Source: Syntrophomonadaceae bacterium (GTDB lineage: Bacteria > Bacillota > Dethiobacteria > SKNC01). From it: DNA of 24,680 nucleotides. Of the stretch, positions 6,995 through 15,212 are shown one piece after another; the stretch's first letter is position 1, and every line of letters begins with the position of its first letter. A program made the position numbers and the translations under genes. The notes under the pieces were generated by a model, which ran no database searches, had not been told where the DNA came from, and saw only the letters and a program-made list of their open reading frames with translations. The stretch covers positions 1-24,680 of the forward strand of contig PWHX01000045.1 of the NCBI GenBank assembly GCA_003555415.1, given 5' to 3'.

Positions 6995-7858
6995 TTATCT
7001 AATATAATTATAGATTATATTAGTCAAATTTGCAAACTCCCGTATAGATAACGTTTCTCCACGACAAGATGAATCAAGACCGGCTTTCGTAATTATATCA
7101 ACCAGCTTTTCCTTATCCATATTAATAGCTGAACTGAGTGAATTTACCAGGGACTTTCTCCGGTGCTGGAAACTTCCCCTTACAACCTTATAAAACAAAC
7201 CTTCATCCCGTATGTTAAAAAGAGGTTGTTCCCTTACCCTTAGCTTAATCACAGCTGACTCAACTTCAGGAGGAGGTAAGAACACCTTTTTGGGGACCTT
7301 GAAGAGTATCTCTGCTTCGGCATAATTTTGAACCAATACTGACACCGCACCGTAATCTTTTTTCCCGGTAGAGGCTGTAATCCTTTGAGCTACCTCCTTT
7401 TGAACCATGAAAAGCATTAAGTCAAAAAGCTGCCTTTCTTTTATGAGCGTAGAAATAAGGGGGACAGCAATATTATAGGGCAGGTTAGAAATTACTTTGC
7501 ACCTCCCCTCCCCCAGGCAGGCAAAAATCATTTTTCTAAGATTCATTTTAAGGATATCCCCTTGAACAACGCTAACATTTCTATATTGTTCTAAACTTTC
7601 CTGAAGAACAGGAATTAGCTGCCTGTCAATTTCTACGGCTGCTACTCTTTCTACCCTGGGAGACAAAACCTGGGTCAAAGTGCCAATGCCCGGACCTACC
7701 TCTAGAACCTTATCATTTTTTTTTAGTTCCCCTGCTTCTATAATTTTTAATAATATATTCTCGTCGATCAAGAAATTTTGCCCGTATTTTTTACTCAATC
7801 TAAGATTGAACTTTTTTATTACATATGCAGTTTTTCTAGGAGACACTAATTTGTCCAT
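6995..7858 (-). CDS. rsmA: 16S rRNA dimethyladenosine transferase RsmA (KsgA)
   Basis: A 287-residue enzyme that uses S-adenosylmethionine to dimethylate the two adjacent adenosines in the 3'-terminal helix of 16S rRNA during small-subunit maturation. The N-terminal KKYGQNFLID, the SAM-binding EVGPGIGTLT (53-62), the catalytic SNLPYNI (124-130) and the FLPPPEVESAV substrate loop are all present. The length is normal. Its ATG follows GAGGGG. A TATAAT at 7902-7897 just after the yabE terminator could serve as its -10, but the matching -35 is weak. In Bacillus rnmV (ribonuclease M5) precedes ksgA; here it does not. Confidence 0.97.
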   Translation of the reverse strand: MDKLVSPRKTAYVIKKFNLRLSKKYGQNFLIDENILLKIIEAGELKKNDKVLEVGPGIGTLTQVLSPRVERVAAVEIDRQLIPVLQESLEQYRNVSVVQGDILKMNLRKMIFACLGEGRCKVISNLPYNIAVPLISTLIKERQLFDLMLFMVQKEVAQRITASTGKKDYGAVSVLVQNYAEAEILFKVPKKVFLPPPEVESAVIKLRVREQPLFNIRDEGLFYKVVRGSFQHRRKSLVNSLSSAINMDKEKLVDIITKAGLDSSCRGETLSIREFANLTNIIYNYIR

Positions 7859-7903
7859 AATAAAATTACCCCTCTATGATGGTACTATTATTAATCATTA
7901 TAC

Positions 7904-7940
7904 AAAAAAAAGCAAGCAACATTAATAATGTTACCTGCTT
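7904..7940 (-). terminator. Intrinsic terminator of yabE
   Basis: A 14-bp stem with two wobble pairs (7910-7923 with 7927-7940) and a 3-base loop is followed on the minus strand by eight U. It lies 15 bases after the yabE stop and separates it from rsmA. Confidence 0.85.
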
Positions 7941-7955
7941 TCCCTTTCAAAAATA

Positions 7956-9041
7956 CTATTTTAAAACATAAACTTTTAATTCTTTTCTGCCAAATCGGAG
8001 CGCTTCATTATGGTTCCCCTTAAGAATATCAATTCTATTCCCTCTAATGGCTCCTCCCCTGTCAGCAGCATAAGCAAAACCATATCCATCAACATAAACA
8101 AGGGATCCTAAAGGGATAACCCCTGGATCAACTGCTATAAGGTGTGGATTGTCCTTTGTGCCATTTCCAGCCACAGCCGCCCTTCCAGAAGAAGTAACAG
8201 CATTATTATATCTCCCTGTACACTGGGAGTGCCCATGAACATCTATGGGACAACCGGTTTCCACGGTTCCAGGACAATACGCAGTAGCCACAACATTAAT
8301 AACCCTATCAAACCGAAGGTTATCACTACCGCTGCGGGACAGAAGGGTATTCTCTCCGGTCTCCATTAATTTTTCTATCGGCTCATCAATTACCGTTGTT
8401 GAATGAACTTTGCGCTCTATCTCTTCCCCATCTTTAATGACTATTTCTACTAAATCCTCCCTTAAACCTGGTTCTCCTTCCCGTATTAACCTGGTAATTC
8501 CCCTCTCTAAGTTTTGATTGCTCCTTTTTATTACAGAAAAAGGTATTTCATGCTCTTCCACCACATAATCCCTTTCAATTCTTGAAATATTGATTTCCAA
8601 ATCTGGTTTTAACATGGTGCCAAGAGAAGGGTCTACTTCATCGAATGTTCCTACCCATATATCTAATTCGTCAATCACTTCTTTTACATTGCCCCCAGTT
8701 GTCCAGACAACCCTCTCTTTATTATCTGCTGTAACATATACTGGAAATGCTCTCATGATAAAAATCTTTGTCTCTTTATCTAGATCTTCATCCAAGGATG
8801 GGTATACTTTATCCTCAGGACCCAGTTTGATCTCGGCCTGATTAACAGCATCTTCTACCGTGTTTCCCCAGGTCTTTATAATGACTTCTTCTTTTTCATC
8901 AACTTTAATTACTGCTTCCTTTTGAAAATTTGCGTAACAAAGTGATAAAGTCAAGGCTCCAAGTAAGAAAGACACCAGGATTAACAATAAATACTTCCTC
9001 CTTGCCCATTTACCAAAGAAAAATGTACGAGCATTTCCCAT
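7956..9041 (-). CDS. yabE: YabE-like cell-wall protein (DUF348, G5 and 3D domains)
   Basis: A 361-residue protein with an N-terminal membrane anchor or uncleaved signal (about 17-36). Two DUF348 units (about 45-85 and 100-142), a G5 domain (about 154-228) and a C-terminal 3D domain (247-341) follow. The three Asp of the 3D domain are Asp305 (AVDPGVIPLG), Asp327 (ADRGG) and Asp338 (IDIL). This is the YabE/Rpf-like architecture, a predicted cell-wall lytic enzyme acting outside the membrane. The 3D domain carries an insertion with Cys256, Cys264 and Cys274 and two His. A GTG at 9059 opens the frame earlier, but its own codons form the AGGGGGGAG site for the ATG at 9041, so the later start is chosen. 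It has its own sigma-A promoter. Confidence 0.92.
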   Translation of the reverse strand: MGNARTFFFGKWARRKYLLLILVSFLLGALTLSLCYANFQKEAVIKVDEKEEVIIKTWGNTVEDAVNQAEIKLGPEDKVYPSLDEDLDKETKIFIMRAFPVYVTADNKERVVWTTGGNVKEVIDELDIWVGTFDEVDPSLGTMLKPDLEINISRIERDYVVEEHEIPFSVIKRSNQNLERGITRLIREGEPGLREDLVEIVIKDGEEIERKVHSTTVIDEPIEKLMETGENTLLSRSGSDNLRFDRVINVVATAYCPGTVETGCPIDVHGHSQCTGRYNNAVTSSGRAAVAGNGTKDNPHLIAVDPGVIPLGSLVYVDGYGFAYAADRGGAIRGNRIDILKGNHNEALRFGRKELKVYVLK

Positions 9042-9069
9042 CACTTCTCCCCCCTTCACAGTAAGGTAT

Positions 9070-9098
9070 ATTTTACTTTAAATAGTTTTGCTTGTCAA
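9070..9098 (-). promoter_or_regulatory. Sigma-A promoter of yabE
   Basis: TTGACA (9098-9093) and TAAAAT (9075-9070) on the minus strand have an exact 17-base spacer. The start point would be near 9063, about 22 bases before the ATG at 9041. Confidence 0.8.
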
Positions 9099-9254
9099 TT
9101 TTTCTTGTTATTTTTCAATAATTTTTGCTAGATTGTCATATATATTATTTATATTGCTCAAAACCTTATAATTATATACTCATTAGTAAACATTTCCTGC
9201 CTGTTAACTATCACCTGACCAATTATAATAATATGAATAAATTAAAAAAACTTG
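9099..9254. other. AT-rich spacer between tatD and yabE
   Basis: This is the middle of a 301-base gap (9042-9342) that also holds the yabE promoter and the tatD terminator. Apart from scattered AT-rich -10-like hexamers I see no gene, repeat or convincing structure in it. Confidence 0.5.
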
Positions 9255-9292
9255 CTAAAAATTAAAATAGAGTACTTTTTAAGCACTCTATT
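9255..9292 (-). terminator. Intrinsic terminator of tatD
   Basis: A 12-bp stem with one wobble (9266-9277 with 9281-9292) and a 3-base loop is followed by a U-rich run on the minus strand. It begins 50 bases after the tatD stop and closes the metG-tatD unit. Confidence 0.8.
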
Positions 9293-9342
9293 AAAAGTTA
9301 AGGTTAGATACTGCTATTACATTATCAAAAAAGTGAGCACTT

Positions 9343-10116
9343 CTAATCTATGTTGAATACCCTTTTGGTGTTCTCATATGTAGCCAATGCCAGCTCTTTC
9401 CAATTCATGTTCCGGATAGAAGTTATCTGTTCTGCAGTGTACTTTACATACGCCGGTTCATTTCTTTTTCCTCTAAAAGGAACCGGGGTAAGGTAGGGGC
9501 AATCAGTTTCAACCAGTATTTTATCCAGGGGAAGCTTCCTGGCTACTTCCTGAAGGGTTTTTGAATTCTTAAAGGTTACCGGACCTGCGATGGAAACATA
9601 AAATCCCAGTTCCAGGCATCTTTTAGCCATGGTCCAGTCCCCGGAAAAACAGTGAAATACACCCCCGTTTTTCCCCCCTTCCTCTTCTTCTATGATTTTT
9701 AAAACATCCTCATGAGCTTCCCGGTCATGTATAATTACTGGAAGTTTAAGCTCTTGAGCTACCATTAGCTGCTCCCGGAAAACTTCCTGCTGAACTTTCC
9801 GGGGCGACATATCGCGGTAATAATCAAGGCCCATCTCCCCTATAGCCACAACTTTGTCTTTCCCGGCAAGTTTTTTTAGCCGGTCCTGGTAATTATCTGG
9901 AACATTTTTGGCATCATGGGGATGAATACCTGCTGCAGTATAAATAAAATCATAATCTCCGGCTAAATCTACAGACGCCAGGGAAGTTTTCAAATCATAT
10001 CCCACGTTAATAATAAGCCTTACTCCATTGTCATAGGCTCTCTGCACTACCTCCCCTTCATCCTTTTTATATGCTTTATCTACTAAGTGAGCATGGGAAT
10101 CAGCCAGGTAAGTCAT
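9343..10116 (-). CDS. tatD: TatD family metal-dependent DNase/hydrolase
   Basis: A 257-residue cytoplasmic TIM-barrel hydrolase of the amidohydrolase superfamily (YabD/YcfH group). The metal-binding HAH (residues 8 and 10, DSHAH), the Glu of IGEMGLDYY, His in PVIIHDREAH and VFHCFSG, and the Asp of VETDCPYLTP are all present. Members have 3'-5' DNase activity; the physiological role in Firmicutes is not settled. The ATG follows the metG stop with no base between (TAA directly followed by ATG), so translation is probably coupled to metG. Confidence 0.95.
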   Translation of the reverse strand: MTYLADSHAHLVDKAYKKDEGEVVQRAYDNGVRLIINVGYDLKTSLASVDLAGDYDFIYTAAGIHPHDAKNVPDNYQDRLKKLAGKDKVVAIGEMGLDYYRDMSPRKVQQEVFREQLMVAQELKLPVIIHDREAHEDVLKIIEEEEGGKNGGVFHCFSGDWTMAKRCLELGFYVSIAGPVTFKNSKTLQEVARKLPLDKILVETDCPYLTPVPFRGKRNEPAYVKYTAEQITSIRNMNWKELALATYENTKRVFNID

Positions 10117-12060
10117 TTATCTCACCCTGCTCCCCGGGGCGATATCCCCATTTAATCCAGTCAAAACGATTTTACCTTTACCATCATCAGCAGCCAGGAG
10201 CATCCCCTGGGATCTAACTCCCCTGATCTTAACCGGTGCCAGGTTGGCTGCAAAAAGAACCTTCTTGCCTTTTAGCTCTTCCGGACTGTAACTAAGAGCT
10301 ATCCCGGCAACTACCTGCCTTTCCTCATCCCCCAGGCTCACTTTTATCTTCAGCAGTTTATCAGCGTCCTGGACCTTCTCGGCTTCTATGATTTCTGCTA
10401 CTCTAAGGTCCACTTTAGCAAATTCATCTATGTTGATTTCATTACCTGTCAATTGTTTCTCCCCCTTGTCTTTATTTTTCTCTTTTTTCTTTTCTTTCTT
10501 TTCTGTTTTCTTTTCCACCTCTTTTTCCACGTCAATTCGTGGATAAATAGCCTCAGGTTTTTCTACCCTTGTGTTGGGCTTTAGCAGCCCCCAGGATTTA
10601 ACACTTTCCCAGGTATGAAGCTCCTCCTGGTTTTCAATTCCTATTTGGCTCCATATCCTCTGGGGGGTCCTGGGCATAAAGGGCTGCAGTAAAACACTGA
10701 CAATTCTTATGGTTTCCACAAAATTATACAATACCGTATTCAAACGGAACCTTTTGCCCTCCCTGTTGAGAGCCCAGGGAGCAGTTTCGTCTATATATTT
10801 ATTGGCTCTACCAATTAGCTTCCAGAGTTCAGCCAGGGCACAACTAAACTGAAGCTGGTCCATTAACTTTTCCATTTCCTTGGGGGTTGCCAGTGCCAGT
10901 TCTTTCAGCTCCCGGTCATATTCACCTTCTTCAATCGGCTCTCCTATAACCCCTCCAGCAAACTTGTGAATCATATTTAAGGTTCTGTGAAGCAAATTGC
11001 CCAGATCATTTGCCAGATCATAATTTATCCGCTGTATCAAGGCTTCCGGTGAAAAGGTTCCGTCGGAACCAAAAGGAATCTCCCGCAAAAGAAAATACCT
11101 GATTGCATCAGAACCATACTGATCCACTAAAACTTGGGGATCTATAACGTTGCCCCTGGTCTTAGACATCTTACCCTCTTCTAAAAGCAGCCAGCCGTGG
11201 CCAAAAACCTGTTTGGGCAGAGGAATGTCCAGTGCCATCAAGAATATTGGCCAGTAAATGGTATGGAAACGAACTATTTCCTTGCCAATCAATTGAACAT
11301 CTGCCGGCCAATATTTATCAAACTTATCCGGGTTGTGGGGATACCCCAGGGCCGTAATATAATTGGTCAGAGCATCCAGCCAGACGTAAACGACATGGTC
11401 TTTATCGAAGGTAACTGGAACCCCCCAATCAAAAGAAGTTCTGGAAACACACAGTTCCTCCAGTCCAGGTTTCAAAAAATTATTAATCATCTCGTTTTTC
11501 CGGGAAGAAGGCTGAATAAATTCCTCGTGCTCCATAATGTGCTGATATAGACGGTCCGCATATTTGGACATTTTAAAAAAGTAGCTTTCTTCGGCTACAA
11601 CTTCTACCTCTGTTCCACAGTCAGGACACTTCTTGTCCTTAGCCTGTCGTTCTGCCCAGAAGGATTCACAAGGCGTACAGTATAAACCTTCATAGTTATC
11701 TTTATAAATGTCCCCCTGTTCGTAAAGCTTCTGGAATATAGCCTGGACAGCTTCCTGGTGCCTTTTTTCTGTAGTTCGAATAAAATCATCGTAAGATATA
11801 TCTAGTATCTTCCACAGGTCTTTAATCCAGTCAACTATTTCATCCACAAAGACCTGGGGTGACTTCCCTGATTCTAATGCCCGGCGTTCAATTTTCTGCC
11901 CATGCTCATCTGTTCCTGTTAAAAACCATACGTCATGTCCTGTTAAGCGTTTGAACCGGGCCATGGCATCAGCAGCTACCGTGGTATAACAGTGACCAAT
12001 ATGTAGCTTATCACTGGGATAGTAAATAGGAGTAGTAATGTAAAAAGTTTTTGATGGCAT
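10117..12060 (-). CDS. metG: Methionyl-tRNA synthetase with C-terminal tRNA-binding domain
   Basis: A 647-residue class I synthetase charging tRNA-Met. The HIGH motif is at 20-23, the KMSKT at 297-301, and a zinc knuckle is formed by Cys128, Cys131, Cys145 and Cys148. The anticodon-binding helical domain follows. A highly charged Lys/Glu linker (about 509-536) joins it to an EMAP-II/Trbp111-type OB domain (541-647), which drives dimerisation and tRNA binding in this class. GGGAGG lies nine bases before the ATG. The gene is preceded by a consensus sigma-A promoter and a short T-box-like antiterminator/terminator leader, so it is likely controlled by transcription attenuation. It is translated together with tatD. 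Confidence 0.97.
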   Translation of the reverse strand: MPSKTFYITTPIYYPSDKLHIGHCYTTVAADAMARFKRLTGHDVWFLTGTDEHGQKIERRALESGKSPQVFVDEIVDWIKDLWKILDISYDDFIRTTEKRHQEAVQAIFQKLYEQGDIYKDNYEGLYCTPCESFWAERQAKDKKCPDCGTEVEVVAEESYFFKMSKYADRLYQHIMEHEEFIQPSSRKNEMINNFLKPGLEELCVSRTSFDWGVPVTFDKDHVVYVWLDALTNYITALGYPHNPDKFDKYWPADVQLIGKEIVRFHTIYWPIFLMALDIPLPKQVFGHGWLLLEEGKMSKTRGNVIDPQVLVDQYGSDAIRYFLLREIPFGSDGTFSPEALIQRINYDLANDLGNLLHRTLNMIHKFAGGVIGEPIEEGEYDRELKELALATPKEMEKLMDQLQFSCALAELWKLIGRANKYIDETAPWALNREGKRFRLNTVLYNFVETIRIVSVLLQPFMPRTPQRIWSQIGIENQEELHTWESVKSWGLLKPNTRVEKPEAIYPRIDVEKEVEKKTEKKEKKKEKNKDKGEKQLTGNEINIDEFAKVDLRVAEIIEAEKVQDADKLLKIKVSLGDEERQVVAGIALSYSPEELKGKKVLFAANLAPVKIRGVRSQGMLLAADDGKGKIVLTGLNGDIAPGSRVR

Positions 12061-12100
12061 TTTTTAATTCCTCCCGACTATTTTCGTTACACTGTTTTAG

Positions 12101-12132
12101 CCAAAAAATAAAAACGCCCCAACAAAGGGGCG
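12101..12132 (-). terminator. Leader terminator upstream of metG
   Basis: A 6-bp all-GC stem (12115-12120 with 12127-12132) and 6-base loop is followed by UUUUUAUUUUUU on the minus strand. It lies between the metG promoter and the metG ATG, so it must be read through for expression. Confidence 0.85.
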
Positions 12133-12198
12133 AAATAATCGCGGCACACCCTGTTTTGCTGCAAATATCCCTTCATTGGTGTCCACCATATATTATTG
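12101..12198 (-). promoter_or_regulatory. Short T-box-like attenuator leader of metG
   Basis: The predicted metG leader (start point near 12198) contains AGGGTGTGCCGCG (12152-12140). This is close to the T-box consensus AGGGUGGNACCGCG but one base shorter and lacking a clean UGGN. A terminator, CGCCCC/GGGGCG plus a U-run, lies directly after it (12132-12101). GGGUG of this element can pair with CGCCC of the terminator to form an antiterminator. An upstream GGACACC (12184-12178) can pair with GGUGUGCC (12150-12143) as an anti-antiterminator. Only about 45 bases precede the T-box-like sequence, too few for a normal Stem I. It could be a reduced T-box or an unrelated attenuator. Confidence 0.6.
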
Positions 12199-12204
12199 CT
12201 AAAT

Positions 12205-12233
12205 ATATTATCTTATTAAACTTCTCGTGTCAA
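12205..12233 (-). promoter_or_regulatory. Consensus sigma-A promoter of metG
   Basis: TTGACA (12233-12228) and TAATAT (12210-12205) on the minus strand with an exact 17-base spacer. It lies downstream of the rsmI stop and gives a leader of about 138 bases. Confidence 0.8.
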
Positions 12234-12274
12234 GAAAACAAAAGCTTTGGATCTATTTTTAAATTAGATTTATT

Positions 12275-13129
12275 CTATTTATTAAAGTTTTCCTTTTCAT
12301 CAATTATCTTTTTATAAAGATCTTTAGAGGATAGATTGAAATATCTGGCTATTATTTTTACTGCCTCCTTCTCCTTTACTCCTGCCTCTTTTAATTGTCT
12401 CACCTCAAAAGCAGCTTCCGTAAAACTTCTTTCTACTTGCAGCTCTTCCCATTCCCCCGGTTCAATAACTATCGATATTTCCCCTTTGGGAGAACTTTCC
12501 TTGAAGTAACCTATAAGCTCCGGAAGCTTCCCCCTCTTTATTTCTTCAAATTTTTTCGTTAATTCTCTACACACTGCTATTTCTCTACCAGCTAAATACC
12601 CGGTTAACTCCTCTAAAGTTTTTAGCAGGCGGTGGGGCGCCTCGTAAATTACTACTGTTTTGTTTTCAAAGCCTATCTCCTTAAGTTCTTTCCTTCTCTC
12701 TTTCTTTTTAGAGCTTAAAAAACCGTAGAAAGCAAACCTCTTGATGGGAAACCCGGAAACTGTTACGGCAGCCACGGCAGCACACGGACCGGGAAGAGAA
12801 GTAACTTCAATGTCTTTTTTAATGCTCTCCTTAATAAGCTCAAAACCGGGGTCTGATAAGCCGGGAGTACCTGCATCAGATACCAGGGCTATCTTTTTCT
12901 CCTTTTCCAGGAGTTCTATTAGCTCCAGGCCCCGCTTTTCTTTATTGTGTTCATGATAACTTAACAGGGGAGTGTTAATATTATAGTAATTAAGCAACTT
13001 TATAGTCCTGCGGGTGTCTTCTGCAGCAATATAGTCAACATCTTTTAGTATTTCCATTACCCTTATGGTTATGTCTTTAAGGTTTCCGATTGGAGTAGCA
13101 CAAAGGTATAAAACGCCTTTTTTATTCAA
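12275..13129 (-). CDS. rsmI: 16S rRNA 2'-O-ribose C1402 methyltransferase RsmI
   Basis: A 284-residue tetrapyrrole-methylase-fold enzyme (YraL/YabC family) that 2'-O-methylates C1402 of 16S rRNA in the decoding centre. Diagnostic segments are YLCATPIGNLKDIT near the N-terminus, AAEDTRRTIKLL, LVSDAGTPGLSDPG and LPGPCAAVAA, with EAPHRLLKTLEEL later. The frame is open upstream to 13324, but that part overlaps the divergent Mur-ligase-like gene and is not conserved sequence. TTG at 13129 follows AGGTGG by five bases and gives the normal family length (E. coli 286), so it is taken as the start. Confidence 0.95.
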   Translation of the reverse strand: MNKKGVLYLCATPIGNLKDITIRVMEILKDVDYIAAEDTRRTIKLLNYYNINTPLLSYHEHNKEKRGLELIELLEKEKKIALVSDAGTPGLSDPGFELIKESIKKDIEVTSLPGPCAAVAAVTVSGFPIKRFAFYGFLSSKKKERRKELKEIGFENKTVVIYEAPHRLLKTLEELTGYLAGREIAVCRELTKKFEEIKRGKLPELIGYFKESSPKGEISIVIEPGEWEELQVERSFTEAAFEVRQLKEAGVKEKEAVKIIARYFNLSSKDLYKKIIDEKENFNK

Positions 13130-13232
13130 TAAAACCACCTGCTTAAATATATTATCTTTAGAATGCACATAAAAATATAATTCAACACAAAAACTACCGT
13201 GTAAGAAAAAAAACAAAAAAGGAGAACAACTA

Positions 13233-14402
13233 ATGCCTGATAAACCAAACACTGTTGCAGTTACTGGAACAAACGGAAAAACAACCACCTTGAAAATCCT
13301 AGAAAATATTTTCAAGGTGAACAACTTTAAGGGCCCTTATAAATCCTTTTCTTCCAGAATAACGGAAAAACCTTCCCTGCTTAAGAAAATAAATGAAGCC
13401 TATCAGAAAGGAGCAGGTTGCGCATTTTTAGAGCTTAGCTCTAAAGCATTATCCGGTTATCATCTTAAATCAATTAACTTTGACCTGGCAGTTATTACTA
13501 ATTTAAGCACTATAAGTTCAAATTCCAGTGATAATGTGCAGCGAAGCTTTGGTATTCTAACCAATTTTTATAAAAGATTAGGGCAAAATAGCATTTCTCT
13601 TATTAATGCTGATGATCCTTTAGCCCTCCAGTTGGCAGATTTCACCCAGGGTGAAGTGATAACTTATGCCTTGGGATACCCTAATGCCATGGTTACCGCA
13701 AAAAATGTGGAATTAAATCAAAAATCCTCCCGGTTTAAAATGGTAATTAACAGCTATTTATTAACTCCTAAAGGAAAAGTTGTTTCTCCTTCAGTATATA
13801 ACTTTTTCCTGCCTCTCCCCGGCAAACACAATGTTTATAACGGCATGGTTGCAGCCCTTATGGCTATTTTTTGCGGTTTAGATTGTAAGTTAATAGCCCG
13901 AGGGTTCTCTACCGTACAGCCGGTTAAACGGAATCTAGAATTAATTTATAACAACTGTTTTAGCATTATAGACGATTGCGCTGACAATCCAGGAGCTCTG
14001 CAAAGTGTTTTTGACACTATAAGGTATTATAATTTTAGAAATATAATTATCGTTTTCTCCCTGCAAAACAATCATAACTTAAAAGTTTGCAGACTTAACG
14101 GAGAACTAATAGCTAAATGGGCCAGAAAGTTGCCTCTTAAAGAAGTCATTGTTACTAAAAGTATTTATCAGGTAAACAAAAAAAATAGAATTAACCTCTG
14201 GGAGGAAAAAGCTTTTTTAGAAAAGTGTAAAGAAACTCGCTGCCGCCTTTCCGTAATACCTGACCTGGCAGACGCCCTTCAGGCTGCGGTATCTTCCGCT
14301 GAAGAAAGAGACTTAATCCTTCTGTTGGGGAAAAAAGGAATGGAGGCCGGAGCCTCCTTAAGCGAAAAAGTTATTCAATCTTTTTCCGGATCTTCAGGTT
14401 AA
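13233..14402 (+). CDS. Standalone Mur-ligase-like protein lacking hallmark catalytic residues
   Basis: A 389-residue protein that aligns with the central and C-terminal domains of MurE and lacks the N-terminal UDP-substrate domain. The P-loop GTNGKTT (12-18), the Glu67 segment ELSSKAL, the NADDP at 125-129 and PLPGKHNVYNGMVA are all present. Against that, the MurE DH pair after TNL is replaced by Ile94-Ser95. The carbamylated Lys position falls on Ile/Leu (about 110). The His of the SSHAL motif is Lys71, and the His of the YAHTP-type motif is Asp251 (DDCADNP). The GGDRD-type loop is Gln-Asn-Asn-His. It may bind ATP without ligating a normal Mur substrate. AAGGAGA precedes the ATG. It is plus-strand, convergent with ricT, and shares stop-codon bases with it. 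Confidence 0.8.
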   Translation: MPDKPNTVAVTGTNGKTTTLKILENIFKVNNFKGPYKSFSSRITEKPSLLKKINEAYQKGAGCAFLELSSKALSGYHLKSINFDLAVITNLSTISSNSSDNVQRSFGILTNFYKRLGQNSISLINADDPLALQLADFTQGEVITYALGYPNAMVTAKNVELNQKSSRFKMVINSYLLTPKGKVVSPSVYNFFLPLPGKHNVYNGMVAALMAIFCGLDCKLIARGFSTVQPVKRNLELIYNNCFSIIDDCADNPGALQSVFDTIRYYNFRNIIIVFSLQNNHNLKVCRLNGELIAKWARKLPLKEVIVTKSIYQVNKKNRINLWEEKAFLEKCKETRCRLSVIPDLADALQAAVSSAEERDLILLLGKKGMEAGASLSEKVIQSFSGSSG

Positions 14403-15205
14403 GAGTTCTTTTCATCAACCTCTTCCCAGGGGAATTCCATTACCTTTTTAGCTTCATATAGTTCTACAGCAATGCTCTTTTTAATAGCATTTACACTTAC
14501 CACTTTTCCCTCCCCTTCAGGGGTAATGACTTCATCCCCTATATCAGGTAGAGTTTCTTTGGCATCCTCATAAGCATCAGATTCAAAGCGGAGACAGCAC
14601 ATAAGGCGCCCACAGATACCTGATATCTTGGTAGGGTTTAATGACAAGTTTTGATCCTTGGCCATTCTAATAGAAACAGGCTCAAAATCTCCCAGAAAAG
14701 TAGAGCAGCATAATACTCTTCCGCAGGGTCCCAGCCCTCCCATCATTTTGGCTTCATCCCTTACTCCTATCTGACGCAGCTCAATCCTGGTTCTAAAAAT
14801 TGATGCCAGGTCCTTAACCAGTTCCCGGAAATCTATCCTGCCGTCAGCTGTAAAGTAAAATATTATTTTACTTCCATCAAAGGTATACTCTACATCTATA
14901 AGTTTCATATTCAGTCTGTGTTCTTCTATTTTTTTTAGACACAGATGAAAAGATTCATTTTCATTGTTTCTGTTTTCCAGTATACGCTGGTGGTCTTCTT
15001 CCGTTGCCTTACGTATGACACTCTTGAGGGGTAAAACCAGCTCTTCTTCTGGAACATTCTTTATACCTAATACCACCTCCCCAAATTCTATCCCCCTTGA
15101 GGTTTCCACTATTACGTAATCTCCAACTTTAATATTTATATTTCGCGGATCAAAATAGTATATTTTCCCTGCATTTTTAAACCTAATTCCTGTTACTTCC
15201 GGCAA
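14399..15205 (-). CDS. ricT: RicT (YaaT), PSP1-domain subunit of the Ric complex
   Basis: A 268-residue PSP1-domain protein. In B. subtilis RicT joins RicA (YmcA) and RicF (YlbF) in an Fe-S-containing complex that governs RNase Y-dependent mRNA maturation, biofilm formation, competence and sporulation. The Cys-rich signatures GPCGRVLCC and GICGRLMCC are intact, as expected for cluster binding. The start is TTG, eight bases after AAGGGGTG; it gives MPEVTGIRFKNAG, a normal family start. It lies seven bases downstream of holB in the conserved tmk-holB-yaaT order. Confidence 0.96.
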   Translation of the reverse strand: MPEVTGIRFKNAGKIYYFDPRNINIKVGDYVIVETSRGIEFGEVVLGIKNVPEEELVLPLKSVIRKATEEDHQRILENRNNENESFHLCLKKIEEHRLNMKLIDVEYTFDGSKIIFYFTADGRIDFRELVKDLASIFRTRIELRQIGVRDEAKMMGGLGPCGRVLCCSTFLGDFEPVSIRMAKDQNLSLNPTKISGICGRLMCCLRFESDAYEDAKETLPDIGDEVITPEGEGKVVSVNAIKKSIAVELYEAKKVMEFPWEEVDEKNS

Positions 15206-15212
15206 TTAAATT

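Noticed and set aside
11197..11550. A 117-codon plus-strand open frame opposite metG
   Set aside because: It overlaps the catalytic core coding region of metG; composition is that of an antisense frame and no ribosome site supports it.
12097..12189. A 30-codon open frame in the metG leader (ATG at 12189 to a TAA just past the terminator U-run)
   Set aside because: It has no ribosome site, starts about ten bases after the predicted transcription start, and has no Met codons beyond the first, so methionine leader-peptide attenuation is not supported.
13130..13324. An N-terminal extension of rsmI upstream of 13129
   Set aside because: The extension overlaps the start of the divergent Mur-ligase-like gene, is hydrophobic and unlike the family, and the TTG at 13129 has a good ribosome site.
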